A DNA stretch of 64,000 bases from Bryoerythrophyllum caledonicum (lineage: Eukaryota > Streptophyta > Bryopsida > Pottiales > Pottiaceae). Every line of letters begins with the position of its first letter. Position 1 is the first letter of the stretch. The notes under the pieces were generated by a model. It ran no database searches. It was given only the letters and a program-made list of their open reading frames with translations, and was not told where the DNA came from. This document shows, one piece after another, positions 31,329 to 41,543 of the stretch. The stretch is taken from NCBI GenBank assembly GCA_963971425.1, contig OZ020515.1, forward strand, positions 5,386,678-5,450,677. Direction: 5' to 3'. The position numbers and the translations under genes are program-made.

Positions 31329-34300
31329 AAAGCTTAGGAATGTACCACATACCGTGAATTCAAAAAAATAAACCAAGTAGTGGATAGCATGGGAGCTACG
31401 CAAGTCCCCATCCATAACGGGTAGCATAAGCCTCTAGTAGAATGTAATGTGCAAGTTCTCTAAATATATAATTTAAACACAATTGCCCCACCAAAGATTA
31501 GGAATGTACCACATACCATGAAAGCAAACAAATAAACCAAGTAGTGGATAGCATGGGAGCTATGCAAGTCCCCATCCATAACGGGTAGTATAAGCCTCTA
31601 GTAGAATGTGATGTGCAAGTTCAATAATTTTATAATTTAATTACAATTGCCCCACCAATGATTAGGAATGTACCACATACCATGAAAGCAAACAAATAAA
31701 CCAAGTAGTGGATAGCATGGGAGCTATGCAAGTCCCCATCCATAACGGGTAGTATAAGCCTCTAGTAGAATGTAATGTGCAAGTTCTGTAAATATATAGT
31801 TTAAACACAATTGCCCCACCAAAGATTAGGAATGTACCACATACCATGAAAGCAAACAAATAAACCAAGTAGTGGATAGCATGGGAGCTATGCAAGTCCC
31901 CATCCATAACGGGTAGTATAAGCCTCTTGTAGAATGTAATGTGCAAGTTCTTTAAATAAATAATTTAAACACAATTGCGCCACCAAAGATTAGGAATGTA
32001 CCACATACCATGAAAGCAAACAAATAAACCAAGTAGTGGATAGCATGGGAGCTATGCAAGTCCCCATCCATAACGGGTAGTATAAGCCTCTAGTAGAATG
32101 TAATGTGCAAGTTCTATTAATATATAAGTTAAACACAATTGCCCCTCAAAAGATTAGGAATGTACCACATACCGTGAATGCAGAAAATTAAACCAAGTAG
32201 TGGATAGCATGGGAGCTATGCAAGTCCCCATCCATAACGGGTAGTATAAGCCTCTAGTAGAATGTAATGTGCAAGTTCAATAAATTTATAATTTAAACAC
32301 AATTGCCCCACCAAAGATTAGGAATGTACCACATACCATGAAAGCAAACAAATAAACCAAGTAGTGGATAGCATGGGAGCTATGCAAGTCCCCATCCATA
32401 ACGGGTAGTATAAGCCTCTAGTAGAATGTAATGTGCAAGTTCTGTAAATATATAGTTTAAACACAATTGCCCCACCAAAGATTAGGAATGTACCACAGAC
32501 CATGAAAGCAAACAAATATACCAAGTAGTGGATAGCATGGGAGCTATGCAAGTCCCCATCCATAACGGGTAGTATAAGCCTCTACTTGAATGTAATGTGC
32601 AAGTTCTCTAAATAAATAATTTAAACACAATTGCCCCACCAAAGATTAGGAATGTACCACATACCATGAAAGCAAACAAATAAACCAAGTAGTGGATAGC
32701 ATGGGAGCTATGCAAGTCCCCATCCATAACGGGTAGTATAAGCCTCTAGTAGAATGTAATGTGCAAGTTCTCTAAATATATAATTTAAACACTATTGCCT
32801 CTCAAAAGATTTGGAATGTACCACATACCATGAAAGCAAACAAATAAACCAAGTAGTGGATAGCATGGGAGCTATGCAAGTCCCCATCCATAACGGGTAG
32901 TATAAGCCTCTAGTAGAATGTAATGTGCAAGTTTTGTAAATATATAATTTAAACACAATTGCCTCTCAAAAGATTTGGAATGTACCACATACCATGAAAG
33001 CAAACAAATAAACCAAGTAGTGGATAGCATGGGAGCTATGCAAGTCCCCATCCATAACGGGTGGTATAAGCCTCTTGTAGAATGTATTGTGCAAGTTCTC
33101 TAAATATATAATTTAAACACAATTGCCCCACCAAAGATTCGGAATGTACCACATACCATGAAAGCAAACAAATAAACCAAGTAGTGGATAGCATGGGAGC
33201 TATGCAAGTCCCCATCCATAACGGGTAGTATAAGCCTCTAGTAGAATGTAATGTGCAAGTTCTATTAATATATAATTTAAACACAATTGCCCCTCAAAAG
33301 ATTAGGAATGTACCACATACCGTGAATGCAGAAAATTAAACCAAGTAGTGGATAGCATGGGAGCTATGCAAGTCCCCATCCATAACGGGTAGTATAAGCC
33401 TCTAGTAGAATGTAATGTGCAAGTTCAATAAATTTATAATTTAAACACAATTGCCCCACCAAAGATTAGGAATGTACCACAGACCATGAAAGCAAACAAA
33501 TAAACCAAGTAGTGGATAGCATGGGAGCTATGCAAGTCCCCATCCATAACGGGTAGTATAAGCCTCTTGTAGAATGTAATGTGCAAGTTCTCTAAATAAA
33601 TAATTTAAACACAATTGCCCCACCAAAGATTAGGAATGTACCACATACCATGAAAGCAAACAAATAAACCAAGTAGTGGATAGCATGGGAGCTATGCAAG
33701 TCCCCATCCATAACGGGTAGTATAAGCCTCTAGTAGAATGTAATGTGCAAGTTCTCTAAATATATAATTTAAACACAATTGCCCCACCAAAGATTAGGAA
33801 TGTACCACATACCATGAAAGCAAAAAAATAAACCAAGTAGTGGATAGCATGGGAGCTATGCAAGTCCCCATCCATAACGGGTAGTATAAGCCTCGAGTAG
33901 AATGTAATGTTCTTGATCTATAAATATATAATTTAAACACAATTGCCCCACCAAAGATTAGGAATGTACCACATACTATGAAAGCAAACAAATAAACCAA
34001 GTAGTGGATAGCATGGGAGCTATGCAAGTCCCCATCCATAACGGGTAGTATAAGCCTCTAGTAGAATGTAATGTGCAAGTTCTATTAATATATAATTTAA
34101 ACACAATTGCCCCTCAAAAGATTTGGAATGTACCACATACCGTGAATGCAGAAAATTAAACCAAGTAGTGGATAGCATGGGAGCTATGCAAGTCCCCATC
34201 CATAACGGGTAGTATAAGCGTCTAGTAGAATGTGATGTGCAAGTTCAATAAATTTATAATTTAAACACAATTGCCCCACCAAAGATTAGGAATGTACCAC

Positions 34301-34915
34301 ATACCATGAAAGCAAACAAATAAACCAAGTAGTGGATAGCATGGGAGCTATGCAAGTCCCCATCCATAACGGGTAGTATAAGCCTCTAGTAGAATGTAAT
34401 GTGCGAATTCAATAAATATATAATTTAAACACAATTGCCCCACCAAAGATTAGGAATGTACCACATACCATGAAAGCAAACAATTAAACCAAGTAGTGGA
34501 TAGCATGGGAGCTATGCAAGTCCCCATCCATAACGGGTAGTATAAGCCTCTTGTCGAATGTAATGTGCAAGTTCTGTAAATATATAGTTTAAACACAATT
34601 GCCCCACCAAAGATTAGGAATGTACCACATACCATGAAAGCAAACAAATAAACCAAGTAGTGGATAGCATGGGAGCTATGCAAGTCCCCATCCATAACGG
34701 GTAGTATAAGCCTCTTGTAGAATGTAATGTGCAAGTTCTCTAAATAAATAATTTAAGCACAATTGCTCCACCAAAGATTAGGAATGTACCACATACCATG
34801 AGAGGAAAAAATAAACCAAGTAGTGGATAGCATGGGAGCTATGCAAGTCCCCATCCATAACGGGTAGTATAAGCCTCTAGTAGAATGTATTGTGCTAGTT
34901 CTCTAAATAAATTGT

Positions 34916-34959
34916 ACCATTACAAACAAAAAGGATATTTAAAACCACATAATGTTGAG
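34916..34959. other. Satellite edge / junction
   Basis: Short AT-rich stretch between the last recognisable satellite base and the decayed RING-gene copy. Its origin cannot be assigned. Confidence 0.4.
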
Positions 34960-35674
34960 AGCAAAAGTATTGTTCACAATATTCATTTGCTACGTCCTTT
35001 ACCTTGGAATACTCCTAGTCAATAGTAACGTTGGTGAAGGGCTCGTTCTGTCCTCCTCAGCCTACCACGTGCTTGTGCCTTTTCACTCGCGACTTGGACG
35101 TGGGTTCCGTTGGAGTCATCATCCGCTCCTGACGTGTTAGTATCATAGCTAGGTGTGTCGTCCATGACAGTCATGAACTTGCCCAATGCACCTTCCGGAT
35201 ACTTGCGCCATCCCATTGGAATTATTCCATTTTCAGGGCGAGGAATTTTTACCTTCCCCGGCATCGACTTCAAATGGACCAATCCACTATCTTGCCCTAT
35301 TTCACCTCCGCATGAACACCCCGCGCAATGAAGAGATTTACTTCGTTGCGTTTGACGAATGGGACGTCTTACAACACCTGGTAAACTTCGATGCATCGAT
35401 TTTTAAACGCCTCGTCGATGCAATGTTTCAAGTTTGCCTTGTGGAAGCGCCGGTGATAGTTGTGTCGCGCCTCTGGGAAAGCCTTGTCGATGTGGCACCA
35501 CTCGATGTAGTTCGCGCAATCATCAAAACTCCATGGCTCCACTACGTCCTCCCAACCTCGAAAAGCCAACTTCTCGGGATTTCGAAGAACGTGCAACCGC
35601 TTCCGATGGGCGTTCCCCGCTCTTGCACGGGTCTTGTCACGCTCCTCCTTGGCCAATTGTCCGGATGAAGACAT
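34960..35674 (-). pseudogene. Decayed 5' half of a RING-protein gene (copy A)
   Basis: Minus-strand paralogue of the gene at 40549-41158. Shared landmarks are KRLHVLRNP, PWSFDDCANYIEWCHI, HNYHRRFHKANL, AFKNRCIEVYQVL and NGIIPMG. The start at 35674 is chosen because from that Met to KRLHVLRNP the two copies have the same length. The frame is broken by a TAA at 35369-35371 (where copy B reads Tyr), a TAG at 35297-35299 (Leu in B) and a 1-bp deletion near 35,273. Nucleotide similarity continues past the point where copy B is split by an LTR (AGGAGG-C-GAAC) and fades just before the satellite, so the RING-encoding 3' part is missing. Function of the N-terminal domain is unknown. Confidence 0.8.
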
Positions 35675-35823
35675 GGTGTGCACGTGTGAATGCAAAATTC
35701 TGGCGTGGATGGATGAATGAGACCTCGCACAACGCCCACATCCAGCTCAATGAAGAGATGGTGGATAGGAGTATGCGAGGTGGGGACAAATGAGGTCCGC
35801 CTCCATTAAAATAGTAATCCGGT

Positions 35824-36036
35824 GGGGGCGGAGACGTCCCTGCCCCTGCCCGGGTATGGGGCGGAGACGTCCCCGCCCCTGCCCGGGTATGGGGCGGAGA
35901 CGTCCCCGCCCCTGCCCGGGTATGGGGCGGAGACGTCCCCGCCCCTGCCCGGGTATGGGGCGGAAACGTCTCCGCCCCTGCCCGGGTATGGGGCGGAAAC
36001 GTCCCCGCCCCTGCCTTGGTAGGGGCGGAGACGTTT
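35824..36036. repeat. 33-bp GC-rich minisatellite, about 6 units
   Basis: GGGTAT landmarks at 35852, 35885, 35918, 35951 and 35984 are exactly 33 bp apart. Each unit carries a near-palindrome around GACGTC (GGGGCGGAGACGTCCCC). The last units vary (GGAAACGTC, CTTGGTAGG). It lies upstream of pseudogene copy A, in the position matching the GC-rich motif of the promoter at 41,325-41,350, so it appears to be an expansion of a promoter element. Because 33 is a multiple of 3, several frames stay open across it; these are not genes. Confidence 0.95.
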
Positions 36037-37230
36037 GCTTTTAAATTGGGGGGGGGGTTCGTCCCCACAAAACTTTCCAAGGAGGCGTTTGAGGCCACTC
36101 TTGCTTGGCCAAGGCACTCCTCATCTCCATGAGACGGGTGCACAATTAAATATGGGGTGATTTATTTTTGGTTCCGACAAGATCCTAATGCACTTAAAAT
36201 AACATGCAGATTATGTCTCTCCCTAGTTCTAGGGAGGAAGGCGAAATGGAAAGTACAACTCTTGTACTTTGACGGCATGCTCTCTAATAAGGAACACCTT
36301 TATTAGCTCCCTATTAGTTTTGGAGCAAACATAAGAGTGTAGAAAATTATTTCCTTCCAAATTAAAAAAAAATTCCTTGTCTTTAGTGGAAAATAACGCT
36401 TCAACTCAAGTCAAAGATTTTCACATATTGCCAAAAATATAACGGGCAAGGTACCAAAAACAAAAACGTCTTACCACATAAAACTTAGAGATTTTAACTT
36501 TTTATACTTTTGATTTTTTCCATAACAATATGTGGTGTAGACCTTCATATTGACCATAAATATACATCAATCTAAAACATATCAAGTATCTAAAAACTAA
36601 AACGTTACTTGCCCATTTTTTAGCTTCCACTACTAGCATAGTTGACTTGAATAAGGTACACCCTTTTTCTACCTCTAACAATTGGTGTATAAGGAACTAA
36701 CATCATCCTAAACTACCATTAGTAATGGATTTAGGCCTTATCTAGTGCAAAAATTTGATACCAAGCAGTGAATAGCATGGGAGCTATGCAAGCCTTTCAA
36801 TCCGTGTGGTTAAAATTTATGAAATTTTGTGGGGACATTAACAAAGAAGTATTTATTGTGATCCTACGGTTAGATGTAGAAATAATAAGGTTTTGTCTCC
36901 ATTCTTAGGGATTATACTATAGCCTCGCAGTTTTGAAGTGTTTTTGGTGCAAAAATGCCTTGGTCCTTTAGGGATTAAAAATGTTTGGAGGTTTAAAACT
37001 TGGTCCACACCATTTTTTTTAATACAAACGCACAAATCCTTATGAGGCCTAAGCACATCCATAATCACACAGATTAACACCACTATTATCAAGTAGAATA
37101 TAGATAGTACTATTCATATTTTTTTTTAGTATCCATAATGTAATACGAAAATGGGAAAATACATTAAACGCTAAAAGATGAAGCATTGTAAGAAAATTGT
37201 CTCTTGGCACCGCAAAAATAAAAAATACAC
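36037..37230. other. AT-rich intergenic stretch, no gene seen
   Basis: No convincing coding sequence on either strand. Contains one orphan satellite fragment (listed separately). A 79-codon minus ORF at 36853-37092 has no recognisable features. Confidence 0.6.
36758..36792 (+). repeat. Orphan fragment of the 164-bp satellite core
   Basis: The stretch ATACCAAGCAGTGAATAGC followed by ATGGGAGCTATGCAAG matches the array core with only two differences over about 30 bases (C for T, A for G), then diverges at once. It lies 1.8 kb outside the array in the same orientation. Confidence 0.85.
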
Positions 37231-38927
37231 CTAGTCAATATTCATCGGGCTATTAGTAGTGCCACTCACCCCTGCCTCGTTGTCATGTGCCCCTACGTGC
37301 ATAGGGAGGTCTTCATCTGAGCCCAATACAAGTCTACGAGACGCCGATCGTGTTCTCCTCGACGCCGATCGTGTTCTCCTCGCTGGTCCATCTTCATCCA
37401 ACACGGCCCTTAGGATTTGGGATTGCATGAGCTGGTCGAGCGCTTGCCGTGTCCCTAGACTGTGTACATCGAGCAAGAAGTCGATTCCGTCATTTCGGAA
37501 AATTTCTTTCCACTCTGATTCCGATAATTGTCTTCGTTCTTGCGGGTCTGGTTGGTCAATATTGTGAGAAATGCGATCCCCGTTGTCGTCTGTGATGCGA
37601 ACTCCGTCAACGGCCCACAACCATTGCCGTGGATGAGGTCCGAAACGAAATTGCTCCCCGTTCTCGTCCCAATGGCCATTAAAGCATTGGTAGAAGAAAT
37701 TTTGTTTTCCTTGACCGTATTTGTCCTTTAACGGGATCAAATTCTTGCACACCCGGACAATCTGCTCCGGGTCCCTTTCCCAACCCCACTCATTTGAGAG
37801 GTGCATCTTATCCAACGAGTGCATCTTCAGTTTCCAGCTCCACACCAAATCTTTTCCCCACATATGTGATTGATCATGAGCGTTCGTCACATTGAACTCC
37901 CAATGTGGGGGCATGTATGGAACTAATCCAAAAAGTTCGTACAATCGCTCGTGAAAAGGGGCCTTGCACAATGAGCACCGCCGGCGTACAACCATCAAGC
38001 TAATCAAACAAAATGGATGGTACAAGTGCTCACAAGTGCCTAGATGCATCCCACCTTCTGGACCAAATGGGTTTAGACAAATTGAGCAAGTCATACCGTC
38101 GGATACGAAGCTCGAAGGTTGTGGCCACAATAACATGGATTTGCCCCGATGATCGAGGGTAGATGAAACCTCCTTTTTGAAATCCCATTTGTAACGGGAC
38201 CAATCGATGGTTGTTTGCCCACCAGCGGTTTTCACCATCGCCATTTCATCCATCTTGAAAAGATCATCTACGAGGGCCCACGATGTCAAACCAAACACCC
38301 TCTCCTGGTTGTTTTCGGTATAGTTGTTGTCGATTTTTTGGAATTCCGCCACCAATTGTCGGGACCGATCGACCGTGAATACGCATGCCAACTTCCATTG
38401 ATAGTAATGTTCTACCAACACATCCAAGCGACTTTGTAGTCTTGAATTCTCTTCAAGCGCTTTAGCGAGCTCTTTGCCGCCGTCACCCCCCACACCCTTT
38501 TCTTTGTTGACCATAGCTTTGTCTGCGTTGGTAAGGGCCTCATCAATCGACAATGAATCGTCTTGGGTTGACACGTGTACAAGCACTTCTTCCTCCCGTC
38601 GTGGATTCCGATCTTCTGTGGTCATTGTACTAGTTTGAAGGGCAAATCGGAGCTCGTCCATATCACGTCGTTGCTGGTCAATAACAATGTTTTTATCATT
38701 GACATCAACTCTCAACTTGCGAACCTCATCGCGCAATGACAATAGTTCTGTTGTCTTCTCTTCCAATTGGTTCAGCAAGGTTTGGATAGTGTTGGCAAAA
38801 ATAGCACCAGTAGAGGCTTCTAACGTTCGATCAACAACCGCGGGGGATTGTACCTGAGCCCCACCTTCATTAACAGTATTGTTAACGACTACGTTAACCG
38901 TTTGTTCCGCCCTCCTTCGTTTGGTGC
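37231..38927 (-). pseudogene. 3' part of the split gene, encoding the RING-H2 finger
   Basis: Open from the LTR junction to the stop at 37231, with no in-frame stop; the first methionine-type start used by simple ORF finding (TTG at 38778) is not the true start, because the frame is open upstream to the LTR. Coiled-coil-like heptads (LEEKTTELLSLRDEVRKL) come first. The zinc-binding pattern CSIC-x14-CEHLYHPFC-x10-CSLC lies at 37966-38088 and has all eight ligands of a C3H2C3 RING. A duplicated RRTRSAS unit occurs near the C-terminus. Whether this part is still transcribed (for example from the LTR) cannot be seen. Confidence 0.8.
37966..38088 (-). other. RING-H2 zinc-finger segment
   Basis: Residues follow C-x2-C-x14-C-x-H-x2-H-x2-C-x10-C-x2-C. 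All metal ligands are present, so the fold could form. The two central histidines place it in the RING-H2 class, usually ubiquitin-ligase modules that bind an E2 enzyme. Confidence 0.8.
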
Positions 38928-38932
38928 GCGCT
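38928..38932. repeat. Target-site duplication, left copy (GCGCT)
   Basis: GCGCT directly before the inserted TGTAAGG end, identical to 40549-40553. Five bp is the usual duplication size for LTR retrotransposons. Confidence 0.8.
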
Positions 38933-40548
38933 TGTAAGGTTTAAAACGGGTAAACTCACAAAACACCCAAGACTCACAAGTCTCTATAAGATTCTAAATT
39001 CTTCCCGGGATGGTCTAGCGTCTAATGTTAAGTGGTTTGTCTCTAATTGTATGCCAAAAGCTATCTTCTATTAAATGACTTAAGTTTATGCACTTGTTTT
39101 TAGGGAATTAAGCCTTAAAATGCATCACTCTTAGCATTCCACTCTTAAGGTATTAATCCCAAAGATTAAGTGCTAGGATAGAGCCTTGCTCCTCTAAAGA
39201 GCCTTGCTCTTTAATTAACTATGAATGTGCACGTTAGTTAGTTTCCTAGACTTTTGCCATCTTCGGCTCATGGATACTATCCATTGCACTCATTGTTAGT
39301 TCCTTAATTAAATCCATTAGAATTCACGAACTTACCTCGTGCAATTCGCTCCACTTCTCACATACGTCCCACGGTTCACGTACTCACGTACTCATCACAA
39401 GTGTTAGACTCAAACAACCCACAAGTTAGATTAAGCCTCTAAATAATTCTACTCTAAGATTTGACTTAAGTCTAATCTATCTATTAGTCCTTAACACTTA
39501 AATGCCAAAAAAGTATCTTCACTCTTACACTTGCATGACTTAAGTTCTATTACTTAGACTTAAGTTCTCTTATTCACACATGCATAAGACTCCCGCCTCA
39601 TGTCTTAATGCTTAAGTTTCCACACTTAAACTTAAGTCTTTCATCAACTACTTATGCATTTTGCACATTAATGCATTAAGTTTCTTACTTCAAATAAACT
39701 CCTAAATGCTTCACTCACATTTAGAATTATTGCTTTAACATCCACAATGTCACTTTGACATAGTTAGAGACTTTCCCTAACTTAATCTCTTGAAGATTTA
39801 ATATTAAACATGCACATTTCACTCATATGCAATACATTAAATTTAACTCATTATCACACACAATTTCATGTCACATAAACAATTAGGATGATATCCTAAT
39901 TTCTACAATAAAGATCTAAACAAATAATGCATTTATGCATAGGAATTTATTCACAATTAATACCTCATGCATACAATTGCATTTACAAAACACAATGTCA
40001 AATTTATTCTATGAAGAACTAATATTATTGCAATTATACATATTAATCAAGTCACACACAAGACTTTACATATGCAAATTCAATAATATATATTAATAAT
40101 TTCACACATAACATAATACTCTTACAACATAAGAGATTTCTTCAACTACTAGCTTTTTCACCTAAGCTAGGGCTCACTCCAACCTTCCTCCAAGGAATTT
40201 CTATGGTAATGGCCAAGAATGCTAAAAATTCAAGCTAGTCATTCTACTCTACATCCAAGAGGCACACCTCTTGGCAAGAGGTTTTCCCTATCATTAACCA
40301 TTAAGATTAATTCCACTAAATCTTCACATCTCTTCATATCTATTCATGAAAAGGTACAACCTATCCAAAGGGTGCGAGTTCAACCCTTTTCCCATTATTT
40401 CCTTATTCTTGGATATGAATAGGTATTTTCCAATTAATTAACTACTTAGTGTAAACTCAATCATTAATTTTTTGATTCTTCATATATCTACAACCCTTTT
40501 TACACTTAATTTTCGGAAAAAAACTATTTTTGTCATTTTGGCTCTACA
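38933..40548. mobile_element. Solo LTR (1,616 bp) inserted in the RING gene
   Basis: Begins TGTAAGG and ends CTCTACA, giving the TG...CA ends and a 4-bp terminal inverted match (TGTA/TACA) of an LTR. It is flanked by the 5-bp direct duplication GCGCT and interrupts an otherwise continuous reading frame. It is AT-rich, rich in CTTAAG-type motifs and non-coding, with no gag, pol or integrase sequence, so it is a lone LTR left by LTR-LTR recombination. It is not a spliceosomal intron: no GT-AG pair around the duplicated bases restores the frame. The orientation and parent family are not known. Confidence 0.75.
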
Positions 40549-40553
40549 GCGCT
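40549..40553. repeat. Target-site duplication, right copy (GCGCT)
   Basis: Identical to 38928-38932 and directly adjacent to the CTCTACA end of the insert. Confidence 0.8.
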
Positions 40554-41158
40554 TGTGTCCTTTGGCTCCTTGTGATTGGAACGTGGGATCCGTTAGAGTC
40601 TGTATCCGTGTTTGAGGGATCGGTCTCGTACGTGACGACCGGTTCAGTCTTCGCCATCGATTTGCCCAATCCGCCTTCTAGATACCTCCGTGTCCCCATT
40701 GGAATCAATCCATTCGCCGGAGAAGGAACTCTTATGCTATCTCCCATGGCTTTCAAGGTGGACCAATCCACCCTCTTGCCCAACTTTACCTCCGCATGGA
40801 CACCTCGCGCAAGGAAGAGATTTACTTCGTTGCGTTTGATATAAGGGATGTCGTACAAGACTTGGTATACTTCAATGCACCGATTTTTGAACGCCTCGTC
40901 GGTGCACTTCCATAAATTTGCCTTGTGAAAGCGTCGGTGATAATTGTGTCGCTCCTCCGGGAAAACCTTGTTGATATGGCACCACTCGATGAAGTTTGCG
41001 CAATCCTCAAAACTCCATGGCTCCGGAACTTCTTCCCAACCTTTAAAATCCAATTTAACAGGATTCCGAAGCACATGCAACCTCTTCCGCTGCTTGTTTC
41101 CCGATCGTAGTTGACTCTTGTCTCGTTTTTCTTTATTCATTTTTACCGGCATGGCCAT
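40549..41158 (-). pseudogene. 5' part of the split RING gene
   Basis: Start ATG at 41158, supported by the equal spacing to KRLHVLRNP in copy A. Contains the conserved domain GWEEVPEPWSFEDCANFIEW, ERHNYHRRFHKAN, NRCIEVYQVLYDIPYIKRNE and NGLIPMGTRRYLEGG. Without the downstream part it now ends two codons into the LTR (stop at 40544), giving a ~204-residue product. I do not recognise this domain. It has no in-frame stop, unlike copy A, so decay began recently and the LTR is the only visible lesion. A TATA box sits 133 bp upstream on the same strand. Confidence 0.75.
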
Positions 41159-41290
41159 GGGTGGGAAAAATCTGAATAATATATGTGATGCAAATGGATG
41201 AAGTCCTCACACGACGCCCACAACCAACTCAATTAAGAGGTGGATGAAGAGGGAGTATGTGAGGCGGGGACAATTAGGGGTGTGCACGAT

Positions 41291-41298
41291 ATTATATA
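41291..41298 (-). promoter_or_regulatory. TATA box for the RING gene
   Basis: Reads TATATAAT on the minus strand (GGCTATATAATATCG), 133 bp upstream of the ATG at 41158. Confidence 0.5.
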
Positions 41299-41372
41299 GC
41301 CGATAGACGAAGCACTGGTCTAGGGTCCCCGGGCAGGGGCGGGGATGTCTTTGCAAAAGGAACCCTACACCA

Positions 41373-41380
41373 TATAAATA
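41373..41380 (+). promoter_or_regulatory. TATA box for the kinase-like gene
   Basis: TATAAATA in the context ACCATATAAATAGGGG, 164 bp upstream of the ATG at 41544; good plant TATA consensus. Confidence 0.6.
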
Positions 41381-41543
41381 GGGGACATTTTGTCCTTATT
41401 CTCTGCCAAGTCCACTCCCTAAGTCTCACGTGTCAGTTCGCTTTGCGGCCTGAAAGTGAGTTTGGTGGGTGATCGGGCTTTGCGGTTTTTTTTAAAACCA
41501 TCAACTTGGAATTTCGACCACGGTAGGGAGTTGACAATCACAT

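Larger units (their letters stand above)
1..34915. repeat. Satellite DNA array, ~164-bp monomer, ~213 tandem copies
   Basis: Head-to-tail repetition with a constant 164-bp period, visible from the core AGCATGGGAGCTATGCAAG that recurs once per monomer from base ~65 to ~34,850. The array is already running at base 1, so its left end lies outside the window. It ends near 34,915, where the last monomer breaks off after a slightly degenerate unit (1-bp indel at ~34,800). No transposon or gene interrupts it. Most of the monomer is nearly invariant; diagnostic changes cluster in the ~45-bp AT-rich stretch after GTGCAAGTTC. Monomer length is close to nucleosome spacing and typical of plant centromeric or heterochromatic satellites; a centromeric role is inference only. 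Confidence 0.98.
37231..41158 (-). pseudogene. RING-H2 protein gene split by a solo LTR (copy B, whole locus)
   Basis: Two open segments, 41158-40549 and 38927-37231, form one reading frame once the 1,616-bp insert and one copy of its 5-bp duplication are ignored: 2,307 nt, 768 codons plus stop. The join falls in a Gln-Ala-Arg stretch also seen at the same place in copy A (QARGRLRRTE), which supports the pre-insertion structure. Order in the protein: basic N-terminus, a conserved Trp/His-rich domain (~residues 25-150), an acidic Ser/Thr/Asp linker, coiled-coil-like heptads (~255-300), RING-H2 (~484-524), and a C-terminal region with WEWN-like aromatic segments and an RRTRSASRR repeat. RING-H2 proteins are usually E3 ubiquitin ligases; substrate unknown. 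Divergent partner: the kinase-like gene at 41544. Confidence 0.8.
41159..41543. promoter_or_regulatory. Bidirectional promoter region between RING and kinase-like genes
   Basis: 385 bp separates the two start codons. It carries a TATA box for each direction (listed separately), 74 bp apart, with a GC-rich block between them (CCCCGGGCAGGGGCGGGG, ~41,327-41,345). The part next to the RING gene is clearly similar to the region upstream of copy A (ACGCCCACA, TATG-GAGG-GGGGACAA). Confidence 0.6.

Noticed and set aside
274..34734. Dozens of near-identical minus-strand ORFs of 61-128 codons
   Set aside because: They lie wholly in the satellite and repeat with it. 164 is not a multiple of 3, so frames rotate and open by chance; no codon or domain signal.
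1..34915. CRISPR-like regular repeats
   Set aside because: The whole 164-bp unit is repeated with no unique spacers; it is a eukaryotic satellite.
1..34915. CENP-B-box-like motif in the monomer
   Set aside because: Looked for the TTCG...A..CGGG pattern; the TTCGG in some monomers lacks the rest of the box.
35637..36143. 168-codon minus ORF and several overlapping ORFs with an 11-residue repeat
   Set aside because: Produced by the 33-bp minisatellite, which keeps several frames open on both strands.
38933..40548. Intron in the RING gene
   Set aside because: No GT-AG pair around the duplicated GCGCT keeps the frame, while TG...CA ends and a 5-bp duplication fit an LTR.
38928..40556. hAT insertion with an 8-bp duplication (GCGCTTGT)
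   Set aside because: The 8-bp match exists only because the element itself starts with TGT and the target continues TGT; no terminal inverted repeats of hAT type are present.
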